This document shows, in pieces, positions 37,236-46,790 of a stretch of 64,000 nt of DNA (its first letter is position 1; each line of letters starts with the position of its first letter). Both the position numbers and the translations under genes were made by a program. The notes below the pieces were generated by a model. The model was not told where the DNA came from and searched no databases. It saw nothing but the letters and a program-made list of their open reading frames with translations. Origin of the DNA: Pseudomonas sp. ATCC 13867. GTDB taxonomy: Bacteria; Pseudomonadota; Gammaproteobacteria; Pseudomonadales; Pseudomonadaceae. The stretch is from the NCBI RefSeq assembly GCF_000349845.1, contig NC_020829.1, positions 3,293,001 to 3,357,000 on the forward strand, given 5' to 3'.

Positions 37236-38885
37236 TCAGGGCAGCAGGTTTTCCACATCCGCACTCCTGGAGCGACCACGGATGAGCGACTCGGGGTGTC
37301 GCCCAAGGTAGTCGGACAGATCGCGCAACGAACGCGACGTGCGGTCCAGCTCATCCAGCGTATCGCTGAGTTGCTGCCGTTGTGGCGAGTCTGCCGCCAG
37401 CGCCGAGTTGGCCGTGGCCAGTGTCTTGCGCACCTCGTCCAGCGTGCTGTTCACCCCGGGCAGGGTCTGGCGGTTGAACTGCTTCAGGCTGCCTTGCAGC
37501 TCCCGGAGGTTGCCGTCGAGATTGTTGGCAATCCTCTCCAGCGGCAGCTTGCGAATGCGCTCCACGATTTCCTGCAACTGCTCCTGGAGCTTGTCGAGAC
37601 TGCCCGCAATGGTCGGAATACGGATCGGGCGCGCAGTGGTATCGACGACGGCCGGCGTGGCATCGGGATAGAAGTCCAGGGAGATATAGAGCTGACCGGT
37701 CAGGAGGTTGCCGTTGCGAGCCTGGGCGCGCAGCCCGTGCTCGACGAAGCGGGCGACCAGACGGCTGGTGCCGGCGTCATCCTCCGGGGAGTGGTCGAGG
37801 GCCCTGAGTGTCTTCTGGTAGGCCGGCCCCAATCGTTGCGGGTAGATCACAGCATCGACCATGACCGGGAAACTCTGCTTCTTCTCGTCATAGTCCAACT
37901 GCACGGACGTGACCTTGCCGAACGCCATCCCCATGAACTCGACTGGTGCGCCAACCGCCAACCCGCGCATCGACTGGTCGAAGCGAAAACGCAGGTACTG
38001 CGCCTTGCCCGACGGCGGAGCGAGCGCACTGTCGCGATCGGCATACAGGTCGAACTCCTGGCTCTGGGTCGCCACTGCCACGCCCTTGCTGCTCTCCGCC
38101 CCCTGCAGCACACCGAAGGCCAGGCCGCCTACCAGCAGGGCCGACAGGGACTCGGTATTGACCTTCAGGCCATTGGCATCGACGTTCACGTCCAGCCCGC
38201 TGGCATTCCAGAACCGGGTGTTGCGGGTGACGTAGCCATCGTTGGGCGCCTCGATGAAAATACCGACATCCACCCCCTCGCCATCGGCACGCAGCGCATA
38301 GGAGACGACCTGTCCGACCGGGATCTTGCGGTAATAGATCGGTGAACCGATGTCCAGCGAGCCGAGATCGTCGGCATGCAGGATGAAGCTCGTCCCCTTG
38401 GCGCCGTAAGTGAGAGGCGGCGGCGTCTCCAGTCCCACGAAGCGCTTCGCCGGTACGCTCGACTGGCCGGAGTCGGCGCCGATGAAGCTGCCGGACAACA
38501 AGGTATCGACCCCGCTGACACCGCCCGCACCGATCCGCGGACGCACGACCCAGAACCTGGCATCGCGGGTCGCGAAGGCTTCCGCTTCCTTGTTGAGCCT
38601 TATGGTCGCGGTGACGCTGTTCCTGTCCTTGGCCAACGCCACCGCCTCGACCTCGCCGATCATGACGCTGCGGTATTTCACCTGGGTCTTGTGGGCGACC
38701 AGGCCTTCGCCGGTCCGGAAGGAAATTTCGATGGTCGGGCCCTGCCCCATCCAGTTGCGCACCACCAGCGACGCACCGACCAGCAGGGCGATCATGGGGA
38801 CGATCCAGACCAGGGAAATGCTCCAGCGCCGGGTGACGACCTGCCCCGCCCCAGGGGGGCCGAGCTCAGGAAACGGCTGTTGCAT
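37236..38885 (-). CDS. PqiB-like intermembrane transport protein with MCE domains
   Basis: The 549-residue protein has a single N-terminal membrane helix (WSISLVWIVPMIALLVGASLVV) and three MCE domains (first from about residue 42, GPTIEISFRTGEGLVAHKTQVKY; then about 160 and 285). A C-terminal helical needle region (LEEIVERIRKLPLERIANNLDG-like heptads) follows. This is the PqiB architecture, which in E. coli forms a periplasm-spanning tube for lipids. It overlaps the PqiA remnant by 20 bp and precedes the PqiC-like lipoprotein. With PqiA truncated, it is unclear whether the system works. Confidence 0.92.
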   Translation of the reverse strand: MQQPFPELGPPGAGQVVTRRWSISLVWIVPMIALLVGASLVVRNWMGQGPTIEISFRTGEGLVAHKTQVKYRSVMIGEVEAVALAKDRNSVTATIRLNKEAEAFATRDARFWVVRPRIGAGGVSGVDTLLSGSFIGADSGQSSVPAKRFVGLETPPPLTYGAKGTSFILHADDLGSLDIGSPIYYRKIPVGQVVSYALRADGEGVDVGIFIEAPNDGYVTRNTRFWNASGLDVNVDANGLKVNTESLSALLVGGLAFGVLQGAESSKGVAVATQSQEFDLYADRDSALAPPSGKAQYLRFRFDQSMRGLAVGAPVEFMGMAFGKVTSVQLDYDEKKQSFPVMVDAVIYPQRLGPAYQKTLRALDHSPEDDAGTSRLVARFVEHGLRAQARNGNLLTGQLYISLDFYPDATPAVVDTTARPIRIPTIAGSLDKLQEQLQEIVERIRKLPLERIANNLDGNLRELQGSLKQFNRQTLPGVNSTLDEVRKTLATANSALAADSPQRQQLSDTLDELDRTSRSLRDLSDYLGRHPESLIRGRSRSADVENLLP

Positions 38886-39156
38886 CGACAGGACCTCCGT
38901 TGTCCCAGATCAGTCGTGGATCGAAACTCATGGCGGACAGCATGGTGAGCACCACCACCAGGCCGAAAAACAGGATGCCCGCCCGCGGCTCGATGGTGCC
39001 CAGTTCGCGCAACTGCACCAGGGCCGCCACCAGCGCGACCACCAGCACATCGAGCATCGACCAGTAGCCGATCAGCTCAACCATCCGGTACAGCTGCGAG
39101 CGCTGCCGACGCGCCCAGGCGCTGCGGCGCTGGGCCGTCACCAGCAGGGTGACTCA
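38866..39156 (-). pseudogene. PqiA remnant, only the C-terminal part left
   Basis: Only about 96 residues of a PqiA-type inner-membrane protein remain: RRQRSQLYRMVELIGYWSMLDVLVVALVAALVQL, then AGILFFGLVVVLTMLSAMSFDPRLIWD. This is the last half-domain of the family (normally about 200 residues, or 400 when two-domain). The zinc-ribbon CxxC motifs and first helices are absent. The remnant is in frame with, and begins directly after, the stop codon of the upstream lipoprotein gene, indicating a deletion that removed its 5' part. A GTG start could still give a short two-helix peptide. Confidence 0.75.
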
Positions 39157-39618
39157 CTCGTTCTGCGGCACCACCCGCGCACCCGCACCCTGTCCTTCGA
39201 TGTACACCCGTTCGCCCTGGCGGAGCTCCGCGTTCACCGGCTGCGTCACCGAGACCAGCACGCCGCTCTTCATCCGCACGATCACCTGCTGGGCCTCTTG
39301 CGGCTTGTCGTAATGACGCCGCTCGGCATAGTTGCCACCCACACCACCGGCCGACGCTCCGGCGATCATCGCCACGTCACGCCCGGTGCCCCCTCCGACC
39401 AGGCTGCCCAGGGCCGCGCCGCCGATACCACCGAGGATCGCGCCCACACCGGTGTCATGGTTGGTCTGAACCTGGGTTTCGGTGAGCTGCTCCACCACCC
39501 CGGTGCGGATTTCCACTTCCCCGGGACCGCCATTGGCGCCGCCCGTATCCACGGAGGCGCAGCCACTCAGCGCACTGGCGAGGAGCCAGGCAAAGAATCC
39601 GTACTGGATGTGCTTCAT
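39154..39618 (-). CDS. Glycine-zipper 2TM-domain outer-membrane lipoprotein
   Basis: A 154-residue lipoprotein precursor with lipobox LSGC (ASALSGC, Cys about 20). A glycine-zipper segment (GVGAILGGIGGAALGSLVGGGTGRDVAMIAGASAGGVGGNY) is followed by a small beta domain (VIVRMKSGVLVSVTQPV), as in SlyB/PcpL proteins. SlyB-type lipoproteins stabilise the outer membrane under PhoPQ control in enterobacteria; regulation here is unknown. The ATG at 39618 has AAGGAG upstream. Its stop abuts the PqiA remnant. Confidence 0.85.
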   Translation of the reverse strand: MKHIQYGFFAWLLASALSGCASVDTGGANGGPGEVEIRTGVVEQLTETQVQTNHDTGVGAILGGIGGAALGSLVGGGTGRDVAMIAGASAGGVGGNYAERRHYDKPQEAQQVIVRMKSGVLVSVTQPVNAELRQGERVYIEGQGAGARVVPQNE

Positions 39619-39898
39619 CACAATCTCCTTGAAAGCCTGGGGTTCTCATGGGCCATCGGCAGGCGACGGCCGGTGGCACTACGCAACAGCGAAAGGTCGC
39701 TGGTTTCGGCGGGTGTAGCGGGACGCCCTCGGAAGTCCCGCCGCGCCATTACCTGGAGGCCAGCGTCTTGGGGTGGGCGATAACGCTCGGCACGCTGTCC
39801 TCGCGGTCACATCAGCGTCGGCCCGACTCTCAGCTCGTACCACTCCCGCGCGGCCTTGACCTCGACAGGCAAGCTGCCAGGGCCAAGGCTCCAGGGAC

Positions 39899-41308
39899 TT
39901 ACTCGGCACGCACGATCTGCGGAGGGGTCCAGCTACCGTCCAGAATCGAGGGGTTCTGCACTTTCGGCCAGTACATCCGCAGCATCGGCAGGAAGTCCCC
40001 CTTCGGGGCCGGCAGCCAGTTGGCTTCCTTGTCCTTGCCGGGCGACTCGTGTTGGAAGTACAGGGTCAGGGAACCATCGGCGTTGTACTTCAGGTCGTTG
40101 CGCGGGCTGACGGTGAACTTGTCCAGCGGGTTTGGCACGAACCACCAGCCTTGATCGATTTCATACATGGTGATGGACCAGAAACCATTCGCCGGCGGCG
40201 TCTTCCCCTTGGCGAAGGTCAGGGTATAACGGTTGGCGCCGTTGAGCTTCTGGCCGGCGCTGTCGATCGTGGTGTAGGGGTAGACGGCATCCTGCTCCAC
40301 GTTCGCCGGCCATCCGAAGGCGGCCACCACGGCGCGTTTCATGTAGTGGGTGTCGTAGACGCCGAGACCCTTGGTGAAGGTCCAGCCATTGACCTTGCTG
40401 CCCAGGGTCGGCTGCCCCTCGCCGATTTCCTGCAGGGCGACCTTCGGCAGGTCGGCGAGTTTCGCCTGTAGCTCCGACGGCAAGGCACTGAGCTTGAACG
40501 GCTTGCAAGGAGCGATCCCCAGCTTGGCCATGCGCGCCAGGATCGGAGCATCTCCGGCCGCAGGCGGCGCGTCCTCGCACATCAGGTCTGCGAGCTTGTT
40601 GAAGTAGACCTCTGTGCTCATACCGAGAATCACATCCTGCGGCTTGGCAGTCATGCTGAAGCCCGGATTTGGGTCGACGGCCGGTGTCTTGGGCGTATAA
40701 GGCTTGCCCCAGGCCGACAGCGGGGTGATCTTCAATTTCGTCTGCAGGACATTGACCGCTGCGTAGTCCTTGTCGGTGCCATCGGCATAAGTCCGCCCCA
40801 GGATCAGCATCTTGCGTGTGGCCGATTTTATCTGGGTCATGCCCTCGGGCACCTTGCCCTCCCAACCCGGCCCGGTCAGCAGGTAATTGGCCGCGGCGCC
40901 ACCGGTGGTGCGCGCGCCCGGTGAATGGAAGATGGTCATCCACAGGTCGTACATCGGCATCAGGTAGTAGCGCTTGCCCATGTCCGGCTGACTGAACACC
41001 TGCGGCTCGCTCAGGTCCACCCAGGCCATCGAATAGAGCGTGTCGGCGTTGGGCGCAGACACACCGCGAAAATCGGCCGGCGGATAACGCTGGATGTTGG
41101 CGAACTGTCCCATGGGCGCATGGGTGTTGCTCACTTTGTCCACGTTGGTCCGCTGCACACGCGTGACCTCGGTGGTCATCAGCGAATAACCGTAGACGTA
41201 GGCATCCTTGGCAATCTGCAGAAGCTCATCCGTTTCGGCGGCCGACGCCTGACCCAGTGACCCCAGGCCGATGGCAGCTGCCAGCAGGGTGGTTGAGGCA
41301 ACTCTCAT
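39899..41308 (-). CDS. DUF1254/DUF1214 domain-containing secreted protein
   Basis: The precursor has 469 residues with a signal peptide (cleavage near ASAAET). The N-terminal DUF1254 domain contains YVYGYSLMTTEVTR and PNADTLYSMAWVDLSEP. The C-terminal DUF1214 domain contains ANRYTLTFAKGKTPPANGFWSITMYEIDQGWWFVPNPLDKFTVS. These proteins are common in Pseudomonas and mycobacterial genomes near lipid and aromatic catabolism genes; no enzymatic activity is established. AGGAG lies seven bases before the ATG at 41308, preferred over the ATG at 41314, which abuts the SD. The next gene in the same orientation ends 126 bp upstream. Confidence 0.9.
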   Translation of the reverse strand: MRVASTTLLAAAIGLGSLGQASAAETDELLQIAKDAYVYGYSLMTTEVTRVQRTNVDKVSNTHAPMGQFANIQRYPPADFRGVSAPNADTLYSMAWVDLSEPQVFSQPDMGKRYYLMPMYDLWMTIFHSPGARTTGGAAANYLLTGPGWEGKVPEGMTQIKSATRKMLILGRTYADGTDKDYAAVNVLQTKLKITPLSAWGKPYTPKTPAVDPNPGFSMTAKPQDVILGMSTEVYFNKLADLMCEDAPPAAGDAPILARMAKLGIAPCKPFKLSALPSELQAKLADLPKVALQEIGEGQPTLGSKVNGWTFTKGLGVYDTHYMKRAVVAAFGWPANVEQDAVYPYTTIDSAGQKLNGANRYTLTFAKGKTPPANGFWSITMYEIDQGWWFVPNPLDKFTVSPRNDLKYNADGSLTLYFQHESPGKDKEANWLPAPKGDFLPMLRMYWPKVQNPSILDGSWTPPQIVRAE

Positions 41309-41434
41309 GTGCATTCTCCTTGGCTATGAGATGACTTTTCTTGTGCGCCCGGACTCCGGCGCGGATTGGATATCGACTCTCGATGCAAACTGGGCAGCGC
41401 CACTGCTTCGCACACGACGCGCGCCCTCGCCGAG

Positions 41435-42097
41435 CTAGCGGAACTTCATGACGTCGGTGGTGAGCTCATCGATGACCGGCTTGAGGTCGGCAAAATCAAC
41501 GGCCTGCTTGTCATTGCTCAGCGTCTTCCCGAAGCCCTTGCGTACGACCCGGAGCACGGGCTTTCCGGTACTGGTGTCGATCAACTCCCCTTCCAGGAAC
41601 AGCTCGGTGTTCTGGTCACGCTCGCCCGTTGCCGCCATCGCACCGGCCACCACCAGCGCCACCGGGATGACTTCGTAGGGCTTGAGTCCCTCGTTACTGG
41701 CGCTGACACCGGTAATCGCACCGCGGAATTCGAGTGTCCGAGGCCCGCTGGAGAAACCGACCAACTGGAACCGCTGCGACAGGGCCTCGCCCAGGCGGGC
41801 ATTGGCGTACTCCAGCAGATCGTCGTAGGTCTGCTGCCCGATGCGGTCCGTCGTTTGTGGCGTGGGATAGAAGCGCAGCGGCTGGAAGATCAGCTTGTCG
41901 TAGTTGGCAACATTGAATGCGGGGTCCACCCAGCGCAGGGCCTTCTGGCCGCTCGCGGTATCGACGGATTCCAGGCCGTCGTAACTGGGCAGGAACCCTG
42001 AATATTGCGCCTGATCGACCGTTTTGCTGGTGCAGCCAGCCGTGAGCAGTACAACGGCAGCCGCGCCGCATGCGAACAGTGCCTTGGCCTTCTTCAT
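41435..42097 (-). CDS. DUF3313 domain-containing lipoprotein
   Basis: The precursor is 220 residues long with lipobox LTAGC (Cys22) and a +2 Thr. The mature start YSGFLPSYDGLESVD matches DUF3313 proteins (YxGFLxDYSxL). These are outer-membrane lipoproteins of unknown function. It lies between the DUF1254 and FadL genes in the same orientation, so the three may form one transcription unit with FadL first. AAGGAG precedes the ATG at 42097. Confidence 0.88.
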   Translation of the reverse strand: MKKAKALFACGAAAVVLLTAGCTSKTVDQAQYSGFLPSYDGLESVDTASGQKALRWVDPAFNVANYDKLIFQPLRFYPTPQTTDRIGQQTYDDLLEYANARLGEALSQRFQLVGFSSGPRTLEFRGAITGVSASNEGLKPYEVIPVALVVAGAMAATGERDQNTELFLEGELIDTSTGKPVLRVVRKGFGKTLSNDKQAVDFADLKPVIDELTTDVMKFR

Positions 42098-42237
42098 ACA
42101 ATCTCCTTGTTGGACGCCAGGGTCCGGGACATCCCTGAATATGAATGCTTCAGTCAGTAGGTTGCGGCGGGCTCAGCGGCCGCCGGGTGTTGGGTACAGG
42201 CCCTGCCGGACAACCGGGCCCTTGCACGGCCGGAAGA

Positions 42238-43524
42238 TCAGAACTTCCAGGTAGCGCTTGCGCTCAATGCCTGGATCCAGGCGTTATCGAACTCTCCGGA
42301 TACGCGCTTGGGGTCGTTCAGCGGCAGTGACTTTTCCTGACTGACCGACATGTCCCCGAGCCAGACCAGCTCATAGCTCAGGTTTACATCGGTCTGCTTG
42401 TCCACGGCATAGGTCAGGCCCGTGCCCAGGCGCCAGTTCTCCGCCATCGGCACGGTGAGCGAACGCTTGTCGTCATCCACCGACGAGCTGTCGTAGGCGA
42501 CGCCGGCACTCCACAGCCAGCGTGGATCGAAGCGGTACTGAGTGCCCACCGAGAGATGCCAGGTGTCCTTGTAATCCGCTTCGAGCGTCGCGGAGCGGGG
42601 AGTGTCGCTATCCAGGTCGACCCCCACCTCGCCAAACCGGGACCAGTCCTGCCAGTTGACGCTGGCCAGGAGCGCCCACTGCTCATCGAGCTGGTGGTAG
42701 AGGCTGAAGGTCAAAGTCTGCGGCACATTCATGTCGATGCGGGTGCTGGCGTCGAGAACCCCGCGATCGCGCAGCAACTGTGTCGTCAGCGGGCCAACGC
42801 CCTGGAGATCCAGGCCATCTTCGAATTCGACATCGATCTCGCTGGTATAACTCAGGCCCAGTCGGGTTCCCGAACGGGGTTCGTAGATCACGCCCAGATT
42901 GGCGCCGTACCCCCAGTCATGGTCCCGGTATTTCATTTGGCCGTCGGGGCGCTGGAGCCTTTCGAAAGGCGCGTTGTCCACCGCCATCTGACTGTCGAGC
43001 GTCGCGTAGAACGCGCGCAGGCCGATGCCGAACGCCCACTGCTCATCGAGGCGATAAGCCAGTGCCGGCATCAGCGTCATGCCGGTCAGCTCACCGTTCT
43101 GCAGGAAGTAGCGGCCGCTCCAGTCGTTGTCGTAGTTGAGGTTTAGACCGAAATCGCCATAGCTGGCGAATCCCACAGACCAGCCATTGCCGAGCTCCCG
43201 AGTGACAAACAGGCTCCCGCCCGGCGCCCAGTCCATCGCGTTGCCGCTGTTTCCGCCCGCGATATTGGTGCCGTCGTCCGTTTCAAAGTCCAGGTTGCCA
43301 TGCAGCACCTGGGCACCCGCCGTGATCTGCGTACCGGACAGCCAGGCCATGCCGGCCACGTTGCTGGCCAGGGTGGACGGGCCCTGGGCGCGGGCAGCGG
43401 CACCCGCGTTCGCCAACCCAACGTTGTCCGTGCCGATCTCGTAAAGCATCAGCCCACCCGCCAGCAACTGCTCAGGCACTGCCAGCAGAGCGACCGACAC
43501 AGCCATGTAAACGCGTGAGTTCAT
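42238..43524 (-). CDS. OmpP1/FadL-family outer-membrane transporter
   Basis: The precursor has 428 residues and a signal peptide. The mature N-terminus GGLMLYEIGTDNVGLANAGAAARAQGPSTLASNVAGMAWL is the FadL hatch/plug region, normally with the NPAG-type motif, here SNVAGM. The remainder is a 14-strand barrel pattern ending in WKF (C-terminal Phe). FadL proteins admit hydrophobic compounds by lateral diffusion into the outer membrane. The AraC gene is divergent, with 233 bp between starts, and is the probable regulator. The ATG at 43524 (MNSRVYMAVS) gives a clean signal peptide; the longer frame to 43632 does not. Confidence 0.92.
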   Translation of the reverse strand: MNSRVYMAVSVALLAVPEQLLAGGLMLYEIGTDNVGLANAGAAARAQGPSTLASNVAGMAWLSGTQITAGAQVLHGNLDFETDDGTNIAGGNSGNAMDWAPGGSLFVTRELGNGWSVGFASYGDFGLNLNYDNDWSGRYFLQNGELTGMTLMPALAYRLDEQWAFGIGLRAFYATLDSQMAVDNAPFERLQRPDGQMKYRDHDWGYGANLGVIYEPRSGTRLGLSYTSEIDVEFEDGLDLQGVGPLTTQLLRDRGVLDASTRIDMNVPQTLTFSLYHQLDEQWALLASVNWQDWSRFGEVGVDLDSDTPRSATLEADYKDTWHLSVGTQYRFDPRWLWSAGVAYDSSSVDDDKRSLTVPMAENWRLGTGLTYAVDKQTDVNLSYELVWLGDMSVSQEKSLPLNDPKRVSGEFDNAWIQALSASATWKF

Positions 43525-43757
43525 CTCGTAATCCCTGACAAGGTTGGCATCCTCGGTCGCCACACGTACGAATCTACGGAGTCGTGGGCAGTCCTGCCCG
43601 GAGTACAGGTGGTATAGGCCTGCGGGTGACAAGTTGCCACCTCACTCTAGGGTTTCCTCCTACAAGGCACCTTGCAATTTCGGACAGCTCTGGAGAATTT
43701 TCTGGTCTAAGGTTTACCTTCATCACAAAAACAAACTACGGCAGGTAACGGTCACCC

Positions 43758-44837
43758 ATGGCTGAGCGTGCGTTGGCCCCTTCCCCACTGATATTCAGCA
43801 ATTCCGGCGAGGTGCGGACAGGCCCGGTGAAAAGCCTTCCTTACGTCATCAGCGCTCTGGGCGGAAACCCTGTTGGCGTCTTCGAGTCGGCCGACATCGA
43901 CCTGGATAGGTTTGTCAACGACCGAGAACAGCGACTCGACTACAACCTGACCACCCAACTGTTCTGCACGGCCATCCGGCAGACGGAGTGCCCCCATCTT
44001 GGGATACTGGTGGGCCGACGCTCCAGCCTCGACGACCTGGGGCCGGTGGGACAGCTCATGCGCTGTGCCGCCACGGCGGAAGAGGCTCTGCACGATCTGG
44101 TCGCGCATTCAAAGCTGCATGACCGCGGCGCCGCGCCGCTGTTCTTTCCATTGACTGGGCAACTCAGCCTGCTCGGCTATGTGATCCACCGCCACGATCT
44201 CGTCACTCCGAGGCCGCTCATCGATACGGCGATGATGGTCGGCGTCCGCGCCCTGCGGGAGCTCCTCGGCCCCGGCTGGACGCCCGTCCGCGCGCAACTG
44301 GCCTACCGCAAGCCCGAGGATTTTTCGGCCTATTCCCGTATGTTCCGCTGCCCGGTGCAGTTCAATGCGAACGTCTCTGGTCTGGTCATCCTCAATCAGC
44401 AACTGCGCCAGAAGCTCAAAACGGCCAACCCACGTCGGCATCAGCAACTGCGGGGCGCCATTGTGGCAGCCACCGCCGGCCTGACGACGTCGGAGCTGAT
44501 CAGGCATCAACTGCATTCCCTACTGCTGGCCGGCGAGGCCCGGGCCGAGCAGATCGCTGAGCGTGTAGGGCTGCACATCCGAACCCTGCATCGACGTCTA
44601 GATGCCGAAGGGACCCATGTCCAACAACTCATTACCGAGACCAGGCGGAGTTTGGCGATGCAATTGCTCGCTCACACCAACCTGCCAGTATCCACGGTTG
44701 CGCAGTCGCTCCAGTACCAGGATCCCAACGCTTTCTCAAGGGCCTTCAAGCTATGGACCGGGATATCTCCACAACTATGGAGGAACACCTCGTCCCCGAT
44801 ATCAAACTCAGCAGCCCCCTTGATAACACCAGGCTGA
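43758..44837 (+). CDS. AraC-family transcriptional regulator
   Basis: The 359-residue protein has the arabinose-binding-like sensor domain of the OruR/ArgR type (residues about 20-220, LPYVISALGGNPVGVFESADID). The C-terminal AraC HTH includes AEQIAERVGLHIRTLHRRLDAEG and STVAQSLQYQDPNAFSRAFKLWTGISPQLWR. It is divergent from the fadL-like gene and likely controls the fadL-DUF3313-DUF1254 group. No operator is obvious in the 233-bp intergenic region, which is AT-richer (TTTACCTTCATCACAAAAAC). Confidence 0.9.
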   Translation: MAERALAPSPLIFSNSGEVRTGPVKSLPYVISALGGNPVGVFESADIDLDRFVNDREQRLDYNLTTQLFCTAIRQTECPHLGILVGRRSSLDDLGPVGQLMRCAATAEEALHDLVAHSKLHDRGAAPLFFPLTGQLSLLGYVIHRHDLVTPRPLIDTAMMVGVRALRELLGPGWTPVRAQLAYRKPEDFSAYSRMFRCPVQFNANVSGLVILNQQLRQKLKTANPRRHQQLRGAIVAATAGLTTSELIRHQLHSLLLAGEARAEQIAERVGLHIRTLHRRLDAEGTHVQQLITETRRSLAMQLLAHTNLPVSTVAQSLQYQDPNAFSRAFKLWTGISPQLWRNTSSPISNSAAPLITPG

Positions 44838-44941
44838 TCGGTGTCAGACGGGCGCCCGCAGAGATCGTCTTTGTTTTGGTGGCCACCGCTTATCAGAGGC
44901 AACAACCGGCCAGAAGCAGCCATCTGAGCAAGGATGAGTTC

Positions 44942-45838
44942 TTACTCATTGGTCATCGACATCCGTCTCATTGCGTCGGTAAACACACGTAGCTTGCTGA
45001 GGTCGGCACGATGACGCGGATAAGCCACAACCATATCCCGCCGTGGCAAGCCAAGACCAGGTAGAACATCAATGATCCTGCCCGCATCGAGATCGCTTGA
45101 AACCAGATAAGTGGGAAGTACCGCAATCCCCGTTCCGCTCAAGACGAGGGTGCGCAGTGCAGTCGAGTCGCTCGCGGTAATCCTTGGCAAGAGATCGAGC
45201 TCGACCTTCCGACCGTGCCAAAAAGCGCTCCACTTCAGACGTGGCGCATAAGTGCGCAACGCAAGGTATGAGTGCGAAGGAAGGTCGGCCGGACTAAGAG
45301 GCAATCCGTGTTCACTAATGTAGTCCGGCGACGCGCATAGTCGGAGGCCAAAACTCCAGACGGGCTCGGTTTCTATCCCGGTCTGCTGGCCAGAATCCAG
45401 TCTGACGGCAGCATCGAACGACCCTTCAAGCAAATCGACATAGCGATCCGATAGATCCAGTTCAAATCGAAGTCGCGGATATCGCTGCGCAAGCGTGGCT
45501 ACACATGGCAGGACGCAGAGGCGCCCGAATGCGGTCGGCATCGTAATGTGGAGCACACCTTCCGGCTCCGCAGCTTGATTCTGCGCGCGTGCCTCTGCGT
45601 GCTGCAGTCGCAGCAGCACTTCGCGCAGCTCATTGGCATATGTGTGTCCTGCTTCTGTAAGGGTGACCCGTCGCGTCGTCCTTTCAACTAGGGTGCGACC
45701 GATGCGCGCCTCCAAGGCCGCGACGCGCCGGCTAATAGTGGATTGCGTCACACCCAATTCGCGGCCTGCAGCACCGAAACCACCGCATTCTGCAACGGCA
45801 AGAAATGCCTCAGCCTCTGAAAAGCTTGCCTTACTCAT
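44942..45838 (-). CDS. LysR-family transcriptional regulator
   Basis: The regulator has 298 residues. The HTH is EAFLAVAECGGFGAAGRELGVTQSTISRRVAALEARIG, followed by LVERTTRRVTLTEAG. The substrate-binding domain has the HxPQG-like variant typical of the CrgA group. It is divergent from an enoyl-CoA hydratase gene (190 bp between starts) that is followed by a nitroreductase gene, its likely targets. Base composition is lower in GC than in the flanking operons, hinting at separate acquisition. It sits close inside IS copy 2. Confidence 0.9.
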   Translation of the reverse strand: MSKASFSEAEAFLAVAECGGFGAAGRELGVTQSTISRRVAALEARIGRTLVERTTRRVTLTEAGHTYANELREVLLRLQHAEARAQNQAAEPEGVLHITMPTAFGRLCVLPCVATLAQRYPRLRFELDLSDRYVDLLEGSFDAAVRLDSGQQTGIETEPVWSFGLRLCASPDYISEHGLPLSPADLPSHSYLALRTYAPRLKWSAFWHGRKVELDLLPRITASDSTALRTLVLSGTGIAVLPTYLVSSDLDAGRIIDVLPGLGLPRRDMVVAYPRHRADLSKLRVFTDAMRRMSMTNE

Positions 45839-46028
45839 GCATAGCTCGCATTTGTCTAATCCATTAAACGCTATATAGATCCGAATAGTGAATCAATAGA
45901 ATCGACTGAAAATTGCCCCAAAGACCTTCCGATTCAACCGCCCACCTATCCGCTGGGTGCCGGTTGGTTTCTCGTGGCATAACGCCGAAGGCTCGGCCTG
46001 CAACCAAAAACTTAGGGATTCTCAGCTG

Positions 46029-46790
46029 ATGAGCCCAACTGATGACGTCGAAATTCAAAGACAAGGCCATGTCCTGATCATGACATTGAGACGTGAACAA
46101 AAACGCAATGCAGTGAACCGGCCACTCGCCGACGCTTTAGATGCGGCTCTTAACCTGCTCGACGATGACGAGGATCTTTACGTGGGAGTGCTGACCGGTG
46201 GAGTCGCATGTTTCAGTGCTGGCAGTGACCTCTCTTCGCGAGGCGACTATGTCACGGAACGTGGCGGGGAATACGGGATCATTCGTCGCCGCCGTCGCAA
46301 GCCTTTGCTCGCAGCGGTCGAAGGCGTGGCATTAGGCGGCGGATTGGAGATTGTGCTTGCGTGCGACATCGTTGTGGCGGCAACCAATGCTCGCTTCGGG
46401 TTGCCGGAAGTCCAGCGTGGAGTGCTTCCAACGTGCGGAGCGCTATTCCGCGCATTACACGCGCTTCCACCCAACATTGCGCGCGAACTCGTACTGGGCG
46501 GCGAGCCAATGCCGGCTGATCGTGCCCATATGCTGGGGCTGATCAATCAGTTGGCGAAACCCGGCGAAGTATTGGAGCAGGCCGTAGTCCTGGCTGAACG
46601 GATCGCGAAAAACGCCCCCTTGTCCGTACAAGCTTCCCTGGCAGCCATGAATGAATTACTGGCATCAGGTGACGATGCGGGATGGCAAGCCACCGGCAAT
46701 GCAATGAACACAATCAAAGGAACAAATGATGTTGAAGAAGGTATTCGCGCCTTCTTCGAAAAACGAGCACCGCTCTGGACGTCCAGTTGA
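46029..46790 (+). CDS. Enoyl-CoA hydratase/isomerase (crotonase) family
   Basis: The protein is 253 residues long. The crotonase fold is marked by FSAGSDL (first oxyanion-hole segment) and VEGVALGGGLEIVLACDIVVAATNARFGLPEVQRGVLPTCGA. The two acid/base glutamates expected in hydratases are present (GGLE and LPE), so hydratase chemistry is possible. It acts on a CoA thioester in the cytoplasm. The ATG at 46029 (MSPTDDVEIQ) has AGGGA upstream; the frame upstream to 45957 is not homologous-looking. It lies 117 bp before the nitroreductase gene and may be cotranscribed with it under the divergent LysR regulator. Confidence 0.9.
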   Translation: MSPTDDVEIQRQGHVLIMTLRREQKRNAVNRPLADALDAALNLLDDDEDLYVGVLTGGVACFSAGSDLSSRGDYVTERGGEYGIIRRRRRKPLLAAVEGVALGGGLEIVLACDIVVAATNARFGLPEVQRGVLPTCGALFRALHALPPNIARELVLGGEPMPADRAHMLGLINQLAKPGEVLEQAVVLAERIAKNAPLSVQASLAAMNELLASGDDAGWQATGNAMNTIKGTNDVEEGIRAFFEKRAPLWTSS

